A DNA stretch of 33,567 bases from Actinomycetes bacterium (GCA_021848885.1 JAJZTN010000008.1:1-33567); one strand, 5' to 3'. Positions 9,248-18,488 are shown, counted from the first letter of the stretch. A program made the numbers and translations. The notes: generated by a model from the letters alone, not told the origin.

Positions 9248-11112
9248 GAGCCAACCCTAGGCGGCCCCGCCTCGGCCACCCGGCGTCGGTCGTCGCGGTC
9301 GCGGATGGTGCGCCCGGCCCGGTCCAGGGCGTCCAGCAGCGGCAGGGCAACCCGGCGGGAGGTGCCCAGCACCTGGCGGGCCTGGCTCACCGTGAACGGC
9401 TGAGGCAGTCCGGAGAGCACCCGCACGGCCCGCTCCGGCGCGTCGGGGTCCAGCACGATCCCCGGCCCGATGCGCACCAGCAGCCCGGCCCGCACCGCCG
9501 CGGCAAGCTCCCCCTGGCCGAGCCCGAGCTCGGCCAGCCGGGCGGCCTCGGGAGCCGCGAAGGGTCGCGCGGCCAGGTCGGCGAGCACCGCCGCCACCGC
9601 CCGGGCCACCTGTTCGGGCAGGCCGGTGCCGGAGCGGGGGCAGACCCGGCCGTCGCGCACCTGCAGACCAGACTCGGCGCGGACCAGCTCGACCAGCTCC
9701 ACGGTGGGCAGTGCCAGCGCGGCACGGGCCGCTGGCAACGGCATGCCGGACTCCAGCGGCTGGCGGCGGCACCAGTCGGTCACCACGGCCTCCAGCCGCG
9801 TGGCGAGCTCCCGCAGCCGGCCCGGGTCGACCAGCCAGTCCCCGGCGGCCGGGGCGGGGGGTGGGGTGAGGCCCATCGCGGCTAGGGTCGAGCGGCGAGC
9901 CAGCCCGCGTCGGGCCAGCTCGGCGGCGGAGTCTGGCTCGCCGGTCATCGAGGCGAGCACGTGCGCGCGGCGAGCCGCTGCTCCGCGTCGGCGCAACGGC
10001 TCGGGAGCGACGTCGAGCAGCACCAGCCCGGCCACGACGCGATGCCGGCCCGGGTCACGCAGCAGGGCCCGGTCCCCGACGTGCACCGGCACCGGGCGGG
10101 CCAGCCGCACCCGTGCGGTGTCCGACCCCAGCAGCCGCACCCGGGCAGCCACGGCTGCCGAGCCGATGTGCAGCACCAGGTCACCCTGCAGCCGCACACC
10201 GGTGCGCCCCGGGTGGCCCTCCCCGAGACCGGTTGATGTCAGCCTGACATCAAGCTCGGCGGCCTCGGTCCAGCCCCCGGGCGTGAGCAAGGCATCACCC
10301 CGGTGCACGTCGGTGGTGTCGAGACCGCGCAGGTTGACCCCGACCCGGCAGACCCCGGTGACCTCCTGCCGCTGTTCGCCGGTGGAGCGCAGGGCGCGCA
10401 CCCGCACCGTGCGCCCGGACGAGGACAGCACCAGCTCGTCCCCGACGGCGAGCTGGCCGGCCCCGAGCGTGCCGGTGACCACCGTGCCGGCGCCGGTGAT
10501 CGCGAAGGCTCGATCGACCCACAGCCGGGTGGGGGCGGCCGGGTCGGGTGTCTCGAGCGTGGCCAGCATCCGGGCGAGAGCGGTGCGCAGCTCGGTCAGC
10601 CCCGCCCCGGTGTGGGTGCTCACCGTGACGGCCTCGACCGCACCCATGGGGGTCGCGGCCAACCGGGCGAGCGCATCGTCTCGCACCGCGGCAAGGCCGA
10701 CCGGGTCAGCCAGGTCGGCACGGCTGAGCACCAGCAGGCCGTGGCGCACACCGAGCGCGGCCAGCGCGTCGAGGTGCTCGCTGGACTGCGGCATCCAGCC
10801 CTCATCGGCAGCGACGACGAGGAGCACCGCCGGCACGGGACCGACCCCGGCCAGCATGTTGGCCACGAACCGCTCGTGACCCGGGACGTCGACGAAGGCG
10901 ACCCGCCCGGCGCCCGGCAGGTCGGTCCAGGCGAAACCCAGGTCGATGCTCAGCCCGCGGCGGCGCTCCTCGGCCCAGCGGTCCGGCTCCATCCCGGTGA
11001 GCGCGCGCACCAGGCTCGACTTGCCGTGGTCGACGTGACCTGCGGTGGCCACCACGTGCTGGGGCTGGGCCAGCCTCTGGGGCTGGCTCACCACCTCCTG
11101 GGGCTGGCTCAC
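9244..11112 (-). CDS. selB: Selenocysteine-specific translation elongation factor
   Basis: VATAGHVDHGKSSLVRALTGMEPDRWAEERRRGLSIDLGFAW, DVPGHERFVANML; winged-helix C-terminus; GTG start at 11112 overlaps the selA stop (GTGA). Confidence 0.95.
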   Translation of the reverse strand: MSQPQEVVSQPQRLAQPQHVVATAGHVDHGKSSLVRALTGMEPDRWAEERRRGLSIDLGFAWTDLPGAGRVAFVDVPGHERFVANMLAGVGPVPAVLLVVAADEGWMPQSSEHLDALAALGVRHGLLVLSRADLADPVGLAAVRDDALARLAATPMGAVEAVTVSTHTGAGLTELRTALARMLATLETPDPAAPTRLWVDRAFAITGAGTVVTGTLGAGQLAVGDELVLSSSGRTVRVRALRSTGEQRQEVTGVCRVGVNLRGLDTTDVHRGDALLTPGGWTEAAELDVRLTSTGLGEGHPGRTGVRLQGDLVLHIGSAAVAARVRLLGSDTARVRLARPVPVHVGDRALLRDPGRHRVVAGLVLLDVAPEPLRRRGAAARRAHVLASMTGEPDSAAELARRGLARRSTLAAMGLTPPPAPAAGDWLVDPGRLRELATRLEAVVTDWCRRQPLESGMPLPAARAALALPTVELVELVRAESGLQVRDGRVCPRSGTGLPEQVARAVAAVLADLAARPFAAPEAARLAELGLGQGELAAAVRAGLLVRIGPGIVLDPDAPERAVRVLSGLPQPFTVSQARQVLGTSRRVALPLLDALDRAGRTIRDRDDRRRVAEAGPPRVGS

Positions 11113-12464
11113 TGCGGGCCCGGTTCCTGCACCTTCGAGCCGCCGTTCACCCGCTCGTGCGCCGCACGCACCGCGTCGGCCAGCACCGAGTCGACCTCGG
11201 CCGGCACGGCGCGCAGGTCCAGCAGGCATCTGCCGGCCTCGACGTGGCCGACCACCGGCGGGCGACCGGCCCGCAGTGCGGCTGCGAAGTTCTCCGGCAG
11301 GCTCACCGCGGCGCTGGGCAGGTTGACTCCCGGGGCACCGCCGCCGCCGACACCGGCGCGGCTGGGCACTGCCCGGGCGTCTATGCCGGTCGCACTCAGC
11401 GACTGGGCGAGCCGCTCGGCGCGGGCGAGCAGCGAGTCCACCGGTGCGGCGAGCGCGAGCTGCACCGGGGTGGGGCCCCCGCGCAGGCTGGCCTCCAGCC
11501 CTGCCAGGGTGAGCTTGTCCACCCGCATCGCCCGCGCGGCCGGATGCCGCCGGAGCCGCTCGACCAGGTCGGCCCGACCCAGCAGCAACCCCGCCTGCGG
11601 GCCTCCGAGCAGCTTGTCGGCGCTGGCGGTGACCAGGTCGGCTCCGCCGCGCAGCGCGCCGGCCGCATCGGGCTCGTCGGGCAGCAGCGGGTGGGGCTGC
11701 AGCAGCCCGGAGCCGATGTCCACCACGAGTGGGACCCCCAGCCCGGCCAGCTGGTCCGCGGGCACGCTGCGGGTGAAGCCGGAGACCACGAAGTTGGACG
11801 GGTGCACCTTCAGGACGAAGGCGGTGTCCGGGCCGAGCGCGTCGAGGTAGTCCGCTCTGGCGACCCGGTTCGTCGCGCCGACCTCACGGACGCGCGCCCC
11901 GGCGCTGGCCAGCAGCTCCGGGATGCGGAACCCGTCGCCGATCTCGACGAGCTCACCGCGACTGATGATGATCTCCCTGCCGGCCGCAAGAGCCAGGGCA
12001 CACAGCAGCAGCGCGGCGGCGTTGTTGTTGACCACGCCCACCGCCTCGGCGAGCGGCACCGCCTCGGCCAGGGCATCCAGGGCTCCTCGCCCCCTGCGAC
12101 CACGCCGACCGGTCTCCAGGTCCAGCTCGACGTCGGTGCTTCCGGCGGCTGTGGCCACGGCCGTCATGGCGGCGGGCGACAGCGGGGCACGACCCAGGTT
12201 GGTGTGCACGATGACGCCCGTGGCGTTGATGACGGCCCGCAGCGAGCTCGCCGACTCGGGCAAGCTGCCAAGGGCGTGCTCGGCCACCTGGTCGGGGGCC
12301 AGCTGGCCTTCCCGGACCAGCTGCTGGGCGCGGGACAGGGCCGCCTTGACGGCTGCGCGACCCACCCGCTTCGCCGCCGCCTCCAGCTGCGGGTGCGCCA
12401 GCAGCACGTCGGTCCGCGGGACGCGCCGGCGGGGGTCGGTTGAGGGCTCGCCTGCCCGCGTCAT
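11109..12464 (-). CDS. selA: L-seryl-tRNA(Sec) selenium transferase
   Basis: RRVPRTDVLLAHPQLEAAAKRVGRAAVKAAL, NATGVIVHTNLGRAPL, SADKLLGGPQAG PLP-lysine motif; ATG start at 12464. Confidence 0.95.
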   Translation of the reverse strand: MTRAGEPSTDPRRRVPRTDVLLAHPQLEAAAKRVGRAAVKAALSRAQQLVREGQLAPDQVAEHALGSLPESASSLRAVINATGVIVHTNLGRAPLSPAAMTAVATAAGSTDVELDLETGRRGRRGRGALDALAEAVPLAEAVGVVNNNAAALLLCALALAAGREIIISRGELVEIGDGFRIPELLASAGARVREVGATNRVARADYLDALGPDTAFVLKVHPSNFVVSGFTRSVPADQLAGLGVPLVVDIGSGLLQPHPLLPDEPDAAGALRGGADLVTASADKLLGGPQAGLLLGRADLVERLRRHPAARAMRVDKLTLAGLEASLRGGPTPVQLALAAPVDSLLARAERLAQSLSATGIDARAVPSRAGVGGGGAPGVNLPSAAVSLPENFAAALRAGRPPVVGHVEAGRCLLDLRAVPAEVDSVLADAVRAAHERVNGGSKVQEPGPQ

Positions 12465-12581
12465 GGCCGCAACTGTACGGCGCCCGCCCCGCCCTGCCCC
12501 GGCTCGGTGCGGCCCGGTGTGGCCCGTTGCGGACCGGTGCCGCCCAAGCACGGACGGTTGCTCGCAGGCAGGCCGCTGTCG

Positions 12582-12674
12582 CGGAGGCGGACGGGAATCG
12601 AACCCGCCAGCGACAGGTCCTGCCGCTCATCGGTTTTGAAGACCGTGGGGGGCACCAGCCCGCCGAACGCCTCC
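12582..12674 (-). tRNA. selC: tRNA-Sec (anticodon UCA)
   Basis: Minus strand GGAGGCGTTCGGCGGGCTGGTGCCCCCCACGGTCTTCAAAACCG...GGTTCGATTCCCGTCCGCCTCCG: long acceptor, long variable arm, TCA anticodon at 12637-12639, adjacent to selA and selD. Confidence 0.95.
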
Positions 12675-12729
12675 GCGGCAAGACTAGCGACCGACCGTCG
12701 GGCTCCAGCGAGCCGAGCCGCGGCCTAGG

Positions 12730-13764
12730 GTGTCGGGTGTGACCGTCGGTGCTGCCTCCACTCCTGCCGCAGCGGTCCGGCTCACCCAGTTCGCCCACGG
12801 TGGCGGCTGCGCCTGCAAGATCCCTCCCGGTGAGCTCGAGCAGGTGGTGGCGGGGCTTCGTGCCGGTTCGGCTCCGCGTGACCCACTGGGTCGGCTTCTG
12901 GTCGGGCTGGACACCGGCGACGACGCGGCCGTGGTGACCCTCGACGCCGGCCCGGCCGTCGTGGTCACCACCGACTTCTTCACCCCCGTCGTCGACGACG
13001 CCTACGACTGGGGCAGGATCGCGGCCAGCAACGCCCTCTCGGACGTCTACGCGATGGGTGGGCGCCCGCTCGTGGCGCTCAACCTGCTCGGCTGGCCGCG
13101 CGGGAGGCTGCCGGTCGAGCTGGCCGCGCGGGTGCTGCAGGGCGGGCTGGACGTCGCCCATGAGGCGGGCTGCCATGTCGCCGGGGGGCACAGCATCGAT
13201 GACCCTGAGCCCAAGTACGGCATGGCCGTGACCGGGCTGGTCGACCCGGACCGGCTGCTGCGCAACGACGCCGCACGCGCGGGACTGCCGCTGAGCCTGA
13301 CCAAGCCGCTGGGCATCGGGGTGCTCAACACCCGGCACAAGGCGACCGGCGAGGTGTTCCCGCAGGCTGTCGCGGCGATGACCACACTGAACCGGGACGC
13401 GGCCGCTGCGGCGTTGGCCGCCGGAGCGGTTGCCGCCACCGACGTCACCGGCTTCGGTCTGCTCGGTCACCTGCTCCAGCTCACCCGGGCCAGCGGGGTC
13501 GGTGCGGTCATCGACGCCTCCGCGGTGCCCTATCTCGAGGGGGCGCGTGAGGCGTTGCGCGACGGGCACGTCAGTGGCGGCACCCGGCGCAACCTCGACT
13601 GGGTCACCCCGCATCTGCAGTCTCGGGTGAGCGTGGAGGAGCTGCTGCTGCTCGCCGACGCGCAGACTTCCGGTGGGCTGCTGGTGGCCGGTGAGGTGCC
13701 CGGCTACCCGGTCATCGGCGAGCTCGTCGTGGCCTCGGGCCACCCGCGCATAACGGTGCGCTGA
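12730..13764 (+). CDS. selD: Selenide, water dikinase (Cys-containing form)
   Basis: AVRLTQFAHGGGCACKIPPGELEQVV; Cys in the active-site loop, so not itself a selenoprotein. Confidence 0.95.
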   Translation: MSGVTVGAASTPAAAVRLTQFAHGGGCACKIPPGELEQVVAGLRAGSAPRDPLGRLLVGLDTGDDAAVVTLDAGPAVVVTTDFFTPVVDDAYDWGRIAASNALSDVYAMGGRPLVALNLLGWPRGRLPVELAARVLQGGLDVAHEAGCHVAGGHSIDDPEPKYGMAVTGLVDPDRLLRNDAARAGLPLSLTKPLGIGVLNTRHKATGEVFPQAVAAMTTLNRDAAAAALAAGAVAATDVTGFGLLGHLLQLTRASGVGAVIDASAVPYLEGAREALRDGHVSGGTRRNLDWVTPHLQSRVSVEELLLLADAQTSGGLLVAGEVPGYPVIGELVVASGHPRITVR

Positions 13765-13799
13765 GCACCCCGGGCTGCCGGTGCCGGATCACCGTCGGC

Positions 13800-14639
13800 T
13801 CACCCAGCGGTGAGCACCCCGGTGGCCAGCACGCCGATGAGGGCCACCCCCAGCGCCACCCGGTAGGGGACGAACGCCGTTATCCGGTGGTGTGCGACGA
13901 AGCGCAGCAGCCACGCCACGCTGGCGTAGGCGACGACGAAGGAGACCAGCGTGCCCAGCGCCAGAGCCCCCAGCGGCACATGCGCCTTGAGCGCGTCCTT
14001 CATCTCGTAGGCCCCAGCCCCCACCAGGGCCGGGATGGACAGGAAGAAGGACAGCCGGGTCGCACTGACCCGGTCCAGCCCGCGCATCAACCCGGCGCTT
14101 ATGGTCGCTCCGGAGCGGGACACCCCAGGCACCAGGGCCAGGCACTGCACGAGGCCGACCACCAGCGCGTCGGGCAGGGTGGTCTGGCGCTCCCCGCGGT
14201 CCTGCCGGGCCACCCGCTCGGCCAGCACCATGACGGCGCTCCAGAGGATGAGCCCGGCAGCCACGAACCATAGGCTGCGGAACGGGCCCTTGATCACGTC
14301 GCGTGCCGCGTAGCCCACGACGCCTATGGGCAGCGTGCCCCATATGACGAACCACGCGAAACGGAAGTCGAAGGCGCCACGGTGCTCGGCGTGGCGCAGC
14401 CCCGAGACCCAGGCAGTGGCAAGACGGACGATGTCGCGCCAGAAGTAGACGACCACCGCCGCGATGGCGCCCACCTGGATGATCGCCGTGAAGGCAGTCA
14501 CCCCGGCGTCGGCGGTGTTCAGGCCGAGGATCTTCTCGGCCACCGTGAGGTGCCCGGTGCTGGAAACCGGCAGAAACTCGGTGAGCCCCTCGATGACGCC
14601 GAGCAGGGCGGCGTCGAGCAGGCTTATCGGGTTGGTCAC
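13800..14639 (-). CDS. uppP: Undecaprenyl-diphosphatase
   Basis: LGVIEGLTEFLPVSSTGHL, PGVSRSGATI motifs; GTG start at 14639 overlaps the upstream stop. Confidence 0.95.
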   Translation of the reverse strand: MTNPISLLDAALLGVIEGLTEFLPVSSTGHLTVAEKILGLNTADAGVTAFTAIIQVGAIAAVVVYFWRDIVRLATAWVSGLRHAEHRGAFDFRFAWFVIWGTLPIGVVGYAARDVIKGPFRSLWFVAAGLILWSAVMVLAERVARQDRGERQTTLPDALVVGLVQCLALVPGVSRSGATISAGLMRGLDRVSATRLSFFLSIPALVGAGAYEMKDALKAHVPLGALALGTLVSFVVAYASVAWLLRFVAHHRITAFVPYRVALGVALIGVLATGVLTAG

Positions 14640-15742
14640 TGCGGCTCCTCCAGTCCGGCGGCGGTCAGGGCCTCCCGTGCGGTGCGCAGCACGCCGAGAC
14701 GCTCGTTCAGGTCCGCGCCGTACGCCGCGACACTGAGCGTGCTGACACCGGCCTCGGCGAAGGCGCGCATCCGCTCGGCGATGCGACCCGGCGGGCCGAG
14801 CAGGCTGGTGCTGTCGATGAAGTCGAACGGCACCGCCGCGGCGGCCTCCCGGTGCCTGCCGTCCAGGTAGGCCTGCTGCACCCTCTCGGCCGCCTCGGCG
14901 TGGCCCATCCGCACGGCGAGCCGGTTGTAGAAGTTCTGCTCCCTGCTGCCCATGCCCCCGATGTAGAGCGCCGCGTAACCGCGCAGCTGGTCGGCACAGC
15001 GCTGCACGTCCTGGCCCACCACGACCGGCACGGTGGGCACCACGTCGAAACCTTCCAGGGTGCGCCCGACCCGTGATCGCCCGGCGCGGACGTGCTCGAG
15101 CAGCTCGCGGGCGTGCGTCGGGGAGAAGAAGATCGCCAGCCAGCCGTCGGCGATCTCCCCGGCCAGCTCGAGGTTGCGCGGACCGATCGCGGCGAGGTAG
15201 ATCGGGATGGTCTCCCGCACCGGGTGCACCGTCAGGCGAAGCGCCTTGCCCGGCCCGTCGGGCAAGGGCAGGGTCCAGAACTGCCCGTCGTAGCGCACCG
15301 TCTCGCGGCGCAGCGCCATCCTGACGATGTCGACGTACTCCCGGGTGCGGGACAGCGGCTTGTCGAAACGCACCCCGTGCCAGCCCTCGCTGACCTGCGG
15401 CCCGCTGACCCCCAGGCCTAGCCGGAAGCGCCCCCCGGACAGGGTGTCGAGGGTGGCCGCGGTCATCGCTGTGTTCGCCGGGCTGCGCCCGGGGATCTGG
15501 AAGACCGCCGAGCCGACATCGATGCGCTCGGTCTGGGCGGCGACCCAGGCCAGCACGGTGGCCGCGTCCGAGCCGTAGGCCTCCGCGGCCCACGCGCAGG
15601 AGTAGCCCAGCCGGTCCGCCTCACGCGCCAACGCGAGGTTGTCGGCATTATTGCCGGCATTGTTGCCGGCATTGACGTCGGCATTGTTGCCGGCGCCCCA
15701 GTAGCCGAGGTTGACCGCCAGACGCATGCGCCCTCCTCCCAC
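14636..15742 (-). CDS. LLM class F420-dependent oxidoreductase
   Basis: MRLAVNLGYWGAGNN...DNLALAREADRLGYSCAWAAEAYGSDAATVLAWVAAQTERIDVGSAVFQIPGRSPANTAM. Confidence 0.92.
   Translation of the reverse strand: MGGGRMRLAVNLGYWGAGNNADVNAGNNAGNNADNLALAREADRLGYSCAWAAEAYGSDAATVLAWVAAQTERIDVGSAVFQIPGRSPANTAMTAATLDTLSGGRFRLGLGVSGPQVSEGWHGVRFDKPLSRTREYVDIVRMALRRETVRYDGQFWTLPLPDGPGKALRLTVHPVRETIPIYLAAIGPRNLELAGEIADGWLAIFFSPTHARELLEHVRAGRSRVGRTLEGFDVVPTVPVVVGQDVQRCADQLRGYAALYIGGMGSREQNFYNRLAVRMGHAEAAERVQQAYLDGRHREAAAAVPFDFIDSTSLLGPPGRIAERMRAFAEAGVSTLSVAAYGADLNERLGVLRTAREALTAAGLEEPQ
15645..15697. repeat. In-frame tandem repeat (12-nt TTGCCGGCATTG-type units)
   Basis: ggcattattgccggcattgttgccggcattgacgtcggcattgttgccggc; encodes GNNADVNAGNNAGNNAD. 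Confidence 0.85.
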
Positions 15743-15821
15743 CCGTCCGCGCCGACCCTATCGGCCGGCGCGGCGCAGCAGTCCCGGGCGCATCCGCTCA
15801 GCCGCTGGATAGCCTCCCCTC

Positions 15822-16796
15822 ATGCAGCAGCGACTCCTCGGCCGAAGCGGGCTGCGGGTCTCACGGATCGGGCTGGGCACCATGACCTGGGGCCGGGACA
15901 CCGACGAGCACGAGTCCGCCGACCAGCTGCGAGCCTTCCTCGATGCCGGCGGCACGTTGGTGGACACGGCGGCCGGCTACGGGGACGGCGCGTCCGAGAC
16001 GGTCATCGGTGGGCTGCTGCGCACCCTGGTCGCCCGCGACGAGGTCGTCATCGCCACGAAGGCCGGGATCTCCCGGCGCACCGGGGAGCGGGTCGTGGAC
16101 GTGTCCCGGCGGCGGCTGCTGGACGAGCTGGACGCGAGCCTGCGCCGGCTGGGCACCGACCACGTCGACCTGTGGCAGGTGCACACCTGGAGCGATGCGG
16201 TGCCTGTCGAGGAGACCCTCGGCGCGCTTGATGCTGCCCTCGCCTCGGGGCGCTGCCGCTATGTCGGGGTGTCCAACTACTCCGGTTGGCAGACCGCGCA
16301 CGCGGCGACGTGGCAGCGGGCCTGGCCCGGGCGGGCGCCGCTGGTCTCCACCCAGATGGAGTACTCCCTGCTGGCCCGCGGGGTGGAGCGCGAGGTCCTG
16401 CCGGCCGCCGAGGCCCTTGGGCTCGGGCTGCTGGCATGGTCGCCGCTGGGTCGCGGTGTGCTGACCGGCAAGTACCGTGGCGGCATCCCGGCCGACTCTC
16501 GGGCCGCCTCACCGCATTTCTCCGCCTTCGTCGAGCGCTACCTCACCCCGGCGGCCAGACGGGTCGTCGACGCCGTGGTGACCGCCGCGGAGGGCCTGGG
16601 CGCGGCTCCGCTGGAGATAGCACTCGCCTGGGTGCGGGACCGACCGGGGGTCGGCGCCGCCATCGTCGGGGCGCGTACCGCGGCACAGCTGCGCGGCAGC
16701 CTGCCCACCGAGGAGATCACCCTGCCGGTCGAGATCCGCGAAGCCCTCGAGGACGTCTCGGCCGTCTGCATGGACTATCCCGACGCGGGGCGATGA
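15822..16796 (+). CDS. Aldo/keto reductase
   Basis: MQQRLLGRSGLRVSRIGLGTMTWG, VDTAAGYGDGASE, DHVDLWQVHTWSDAVPVEETL. Confidence 0.93.
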   Translation: MQQRLLGRSGLRVSRIGLGTMTWGRDTDEHESADQLRAFLDAGGTLVDTAAGYGDGASETVIGGLLRTLVARDEVVIATKAGISRRTGERVVDVSRRRLLDELDASLRRLGTDHVDLWQVHTWSDAVPVEETLGALDAALASGRCRYVGVSNYSGWQTAHAATWQRAWPGRAPLVSTQMEYSLLARGVEREVLPAAEALGLGLLAWSPLGRGVLTGKYRGGIPADSRAASPHFSAFVERYLTPAARRVVDAVVTAAEGLGAAPLEIALAWVRDRPGVGAAIVGARTAAQLRGSLPTEEITLPVEIREALEDVSAVCMDYPDAGR

Positions 16797-16803
16797 GCTT
16801 CGG

Positions 16804-18090
16804 GTGATCGATCCGAGCGAAGGGCAGGGGCCTGCCGCGGCGGTCCAGGCGCTGGGGGTGCCCGGGCCGGTCGCGTCGGGCCTTGCCGCCGTGCTCGGAC
16901 CCGATGCCGCGCAACGAGTGGCGACCGACCCCTGGCTGGTGCTGGAGGCAGGAGATGTCACCCCGGTGCAGGCCGACCGTTTCGCGGCCGGGCGCCTGGG
17001 CGGCCTGGACCCGGGGGACCCGCGGCGAGTGGTTGCCTTGTGCCGCTGGGTGATTCGCCGTGTCGGGCACAGCGGGGCGACGCTGGTGGCCCGAGAGGTG
17101 GTGCTGGCGGCGCTCGCGGGGCTGGGGCTGGGCGAGTCAGCCGTGGCCGTAGCGGTGGAGCACGGCGGGGTCGTCGCAACGGCCGATGGGTCGTTGCTGG
17201 CACTGGCCGAGGTGGCCGCGGCCGAGCAGGAGCTGGCCGGGCACGTCGAGCGGGCGGGCACGCAGGGCGCGGACCGACTCCTCGTGGTCAGCGGGCCGCC
17301 GGGCCCGTGGCGGGACGCCGCGGTGGCGGCGGCCGCCGGCGAGGGTACGACGGGTGGAGGCACGACGAGTGGCGGTACGACGGGTGGCGGTACGACGCTC
17401 ATCCGCGATCGGGCCGAGCGCCTCGACACCCACGCGGTCCTGGCGTTGCTGCGTGAGGTCGGCGACGGCGGCCGGGTCGTGCTCGCCGGGGACCCGTGCG
17501 CCCGGCACGCCGCGCCCGGTCGGGTGCTCGCCGATCTGGTCGAGCGCGATCGCGTCGCGGTGCGTCGCGTCGAGGCGCATGCCTCCACCGCGCTGGGCCG
17601 GCTCGCCACGGCGGTACGTGTTGGGCGGCTGGAGCCCGCGGACCCGGCCGAGCACTCCCTCGTCGTGGCGCCGGTGGACTCGGTGGAGAAGGCACGCCAC
17701 CGGGTGCTCCAGCTGGTGAGCGACTCGATCCCCGGTCGGCTGGGCCTCGGTGCCGCGCACATCGCCGTGGTGACGCTGCGCGAGACCGGCCCGCTCGGGG
17801 CGGGCGCCCTCCGGGGGCACCTTCAGGCCGAGGGTGTGCACGTGCGCGTCAGTCGTGTCGACGAGCTGGACGAATCACCTGTGCCAGCCGTGGTCCTGGT
17901 GCTGGCCGCGGATGCGACCGGATCGCTGGAGCGGACCATGCTGGTCTCGGCCGTCGGGGCCGCGAGCGCGCACCTCAGCGTGGTCACCCAGGTCGGCAGC
18001 GTGCTTGCGCAGGCGTTGGCCCGTCCACCGGCTGTCCCCCGCACCGGCCTGGCCGCGCGGCTGGGCCCGCTCGAGGGGTCCGCGGGCTAG
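16804..18090 (+). CDS. Helix-hairpin-helix domain protein, RecD2-like with degenerate ATPase motifs
   Basis: HHH-rich N-terminus, AAAEQELAGHVER, and RecD2-like VVLAGDPCARHAAPGRVLADLVE; Walker A position reads SGPPGPWRDA. Confidence 0.7.
   Translation: MIDPSEGQGPAAAVQALGVPGPVASGLAAVLGPDAAQRVATDPWLVLEAGDVTPVQADRFAAGRLGGLDPGDPRRVVALCRWVIRRVGHSGATLVAREVVLAALAGLGLGESAVAVAVEHGGVVATADGSLLALAEVAAAEQELAGHVERAGTQGADRLLVVSGPPGPWRDAAVAAAAGEGTTGGGTTSGGTTGGGTTLIRDRAERLDTHAVLALLREVGDGGRVVLAGDPCARHAAPGRVLADLVERDRVAVRRVEAHASTALGRLATAVRVGRLEPADPAEHSLVVAPVDSVEKARHRVLQLVSDSIPGRLGLGAAHIAVVTLRETGPLGAGALRGHLQAEGVHVRVSRVDELDESPVPAVVLVLAADATGSLERTMLVSAVGAASAHLSVVTQVGSVLAQALARPPAVPRTGLAARLGPLEGSAG
17344..17399. repeat. 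In-frame 15-nt tandem repeat (GGTACGACGGGTGGC-type)
   Basis: ggtacgacgggtggaggcacgacgagtggcggtacgacgggtggcggtacgacg; encodes GTTGGGTTSGGTTGGGTT. Confidence 0.85.
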
Positions 18091-18440
18091 GGCGTGTCCT
18101 CTATCTCGAGGCCGTCCTCGCCGTCCTCATCATCGAGCTCATCGAGCTCATCGAGCTCGTCGTCCTCACCGTCGTCCTCACCGTCGTCCTCGTCTTCTTC
18201 GTCGTCCTCGTCGTCCTCGCCGTCGACCACCTCGAACGGGGTCACCTCGTCGTAGGTCTCATAGAGGGCGTCCTCGTAGGCCAGGAAGGCGTCCCGGAGC
18301 TGGTCGAAGGCGGCGAAGACGTCAGGGTCGGTCTCGCCGCTGCGCGACTCCACCGCCCCCAGGTGCGCGTCGATGGCGGCGATGAAGTCTGTCGCCAGCT
18401 CACGCACGCGCACGCTTGCATCGGGAATCGGTGAGGTCAT
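18087..18440 (-). CDS. Small acidic hypothetical protein with Asp/Glu-rich C-terminal tail
   Basis: MTSPIPDASVRVRELATDFIAAIDAHLGAVESRSGETDPDVFAAFDQLRDAFLAYEDALYETYDEVTPFEVVDGEDDEDDEEDEDDGEDDGEDDELDELDELDDEDG; convergent 4-nt overlap with the upstream gene. Confidence 0.75.
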   Translation of the reverse strand: MTSPIPDASVRVRELATDFIAAIDAHLGAVESRSGETDPDVFAAFDQLRDAFLAYEDALYETYDEVTPFEVVDGEDDEDDEEDEDDGEDDGEDDELDELDELDDEDGEDGLEIEDTP

Positions 18441-18488
18441 GGGGTCACGCTACCCATCTCCTGCACCCCGGTGCGACACAATGCCGGC

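Noticed and set aside
10303-11850. 515-aa plus-strand ORF
   Set aside because: Antisense to selB and selA with no recognisable domain.
11953-13743. 596-aa minus-strand ORF across selA, tRNA-Sec and selD
   Set aside because: Runs antisense through selD and the tRNA; composition is an artefact of GC-rich reverse frames.
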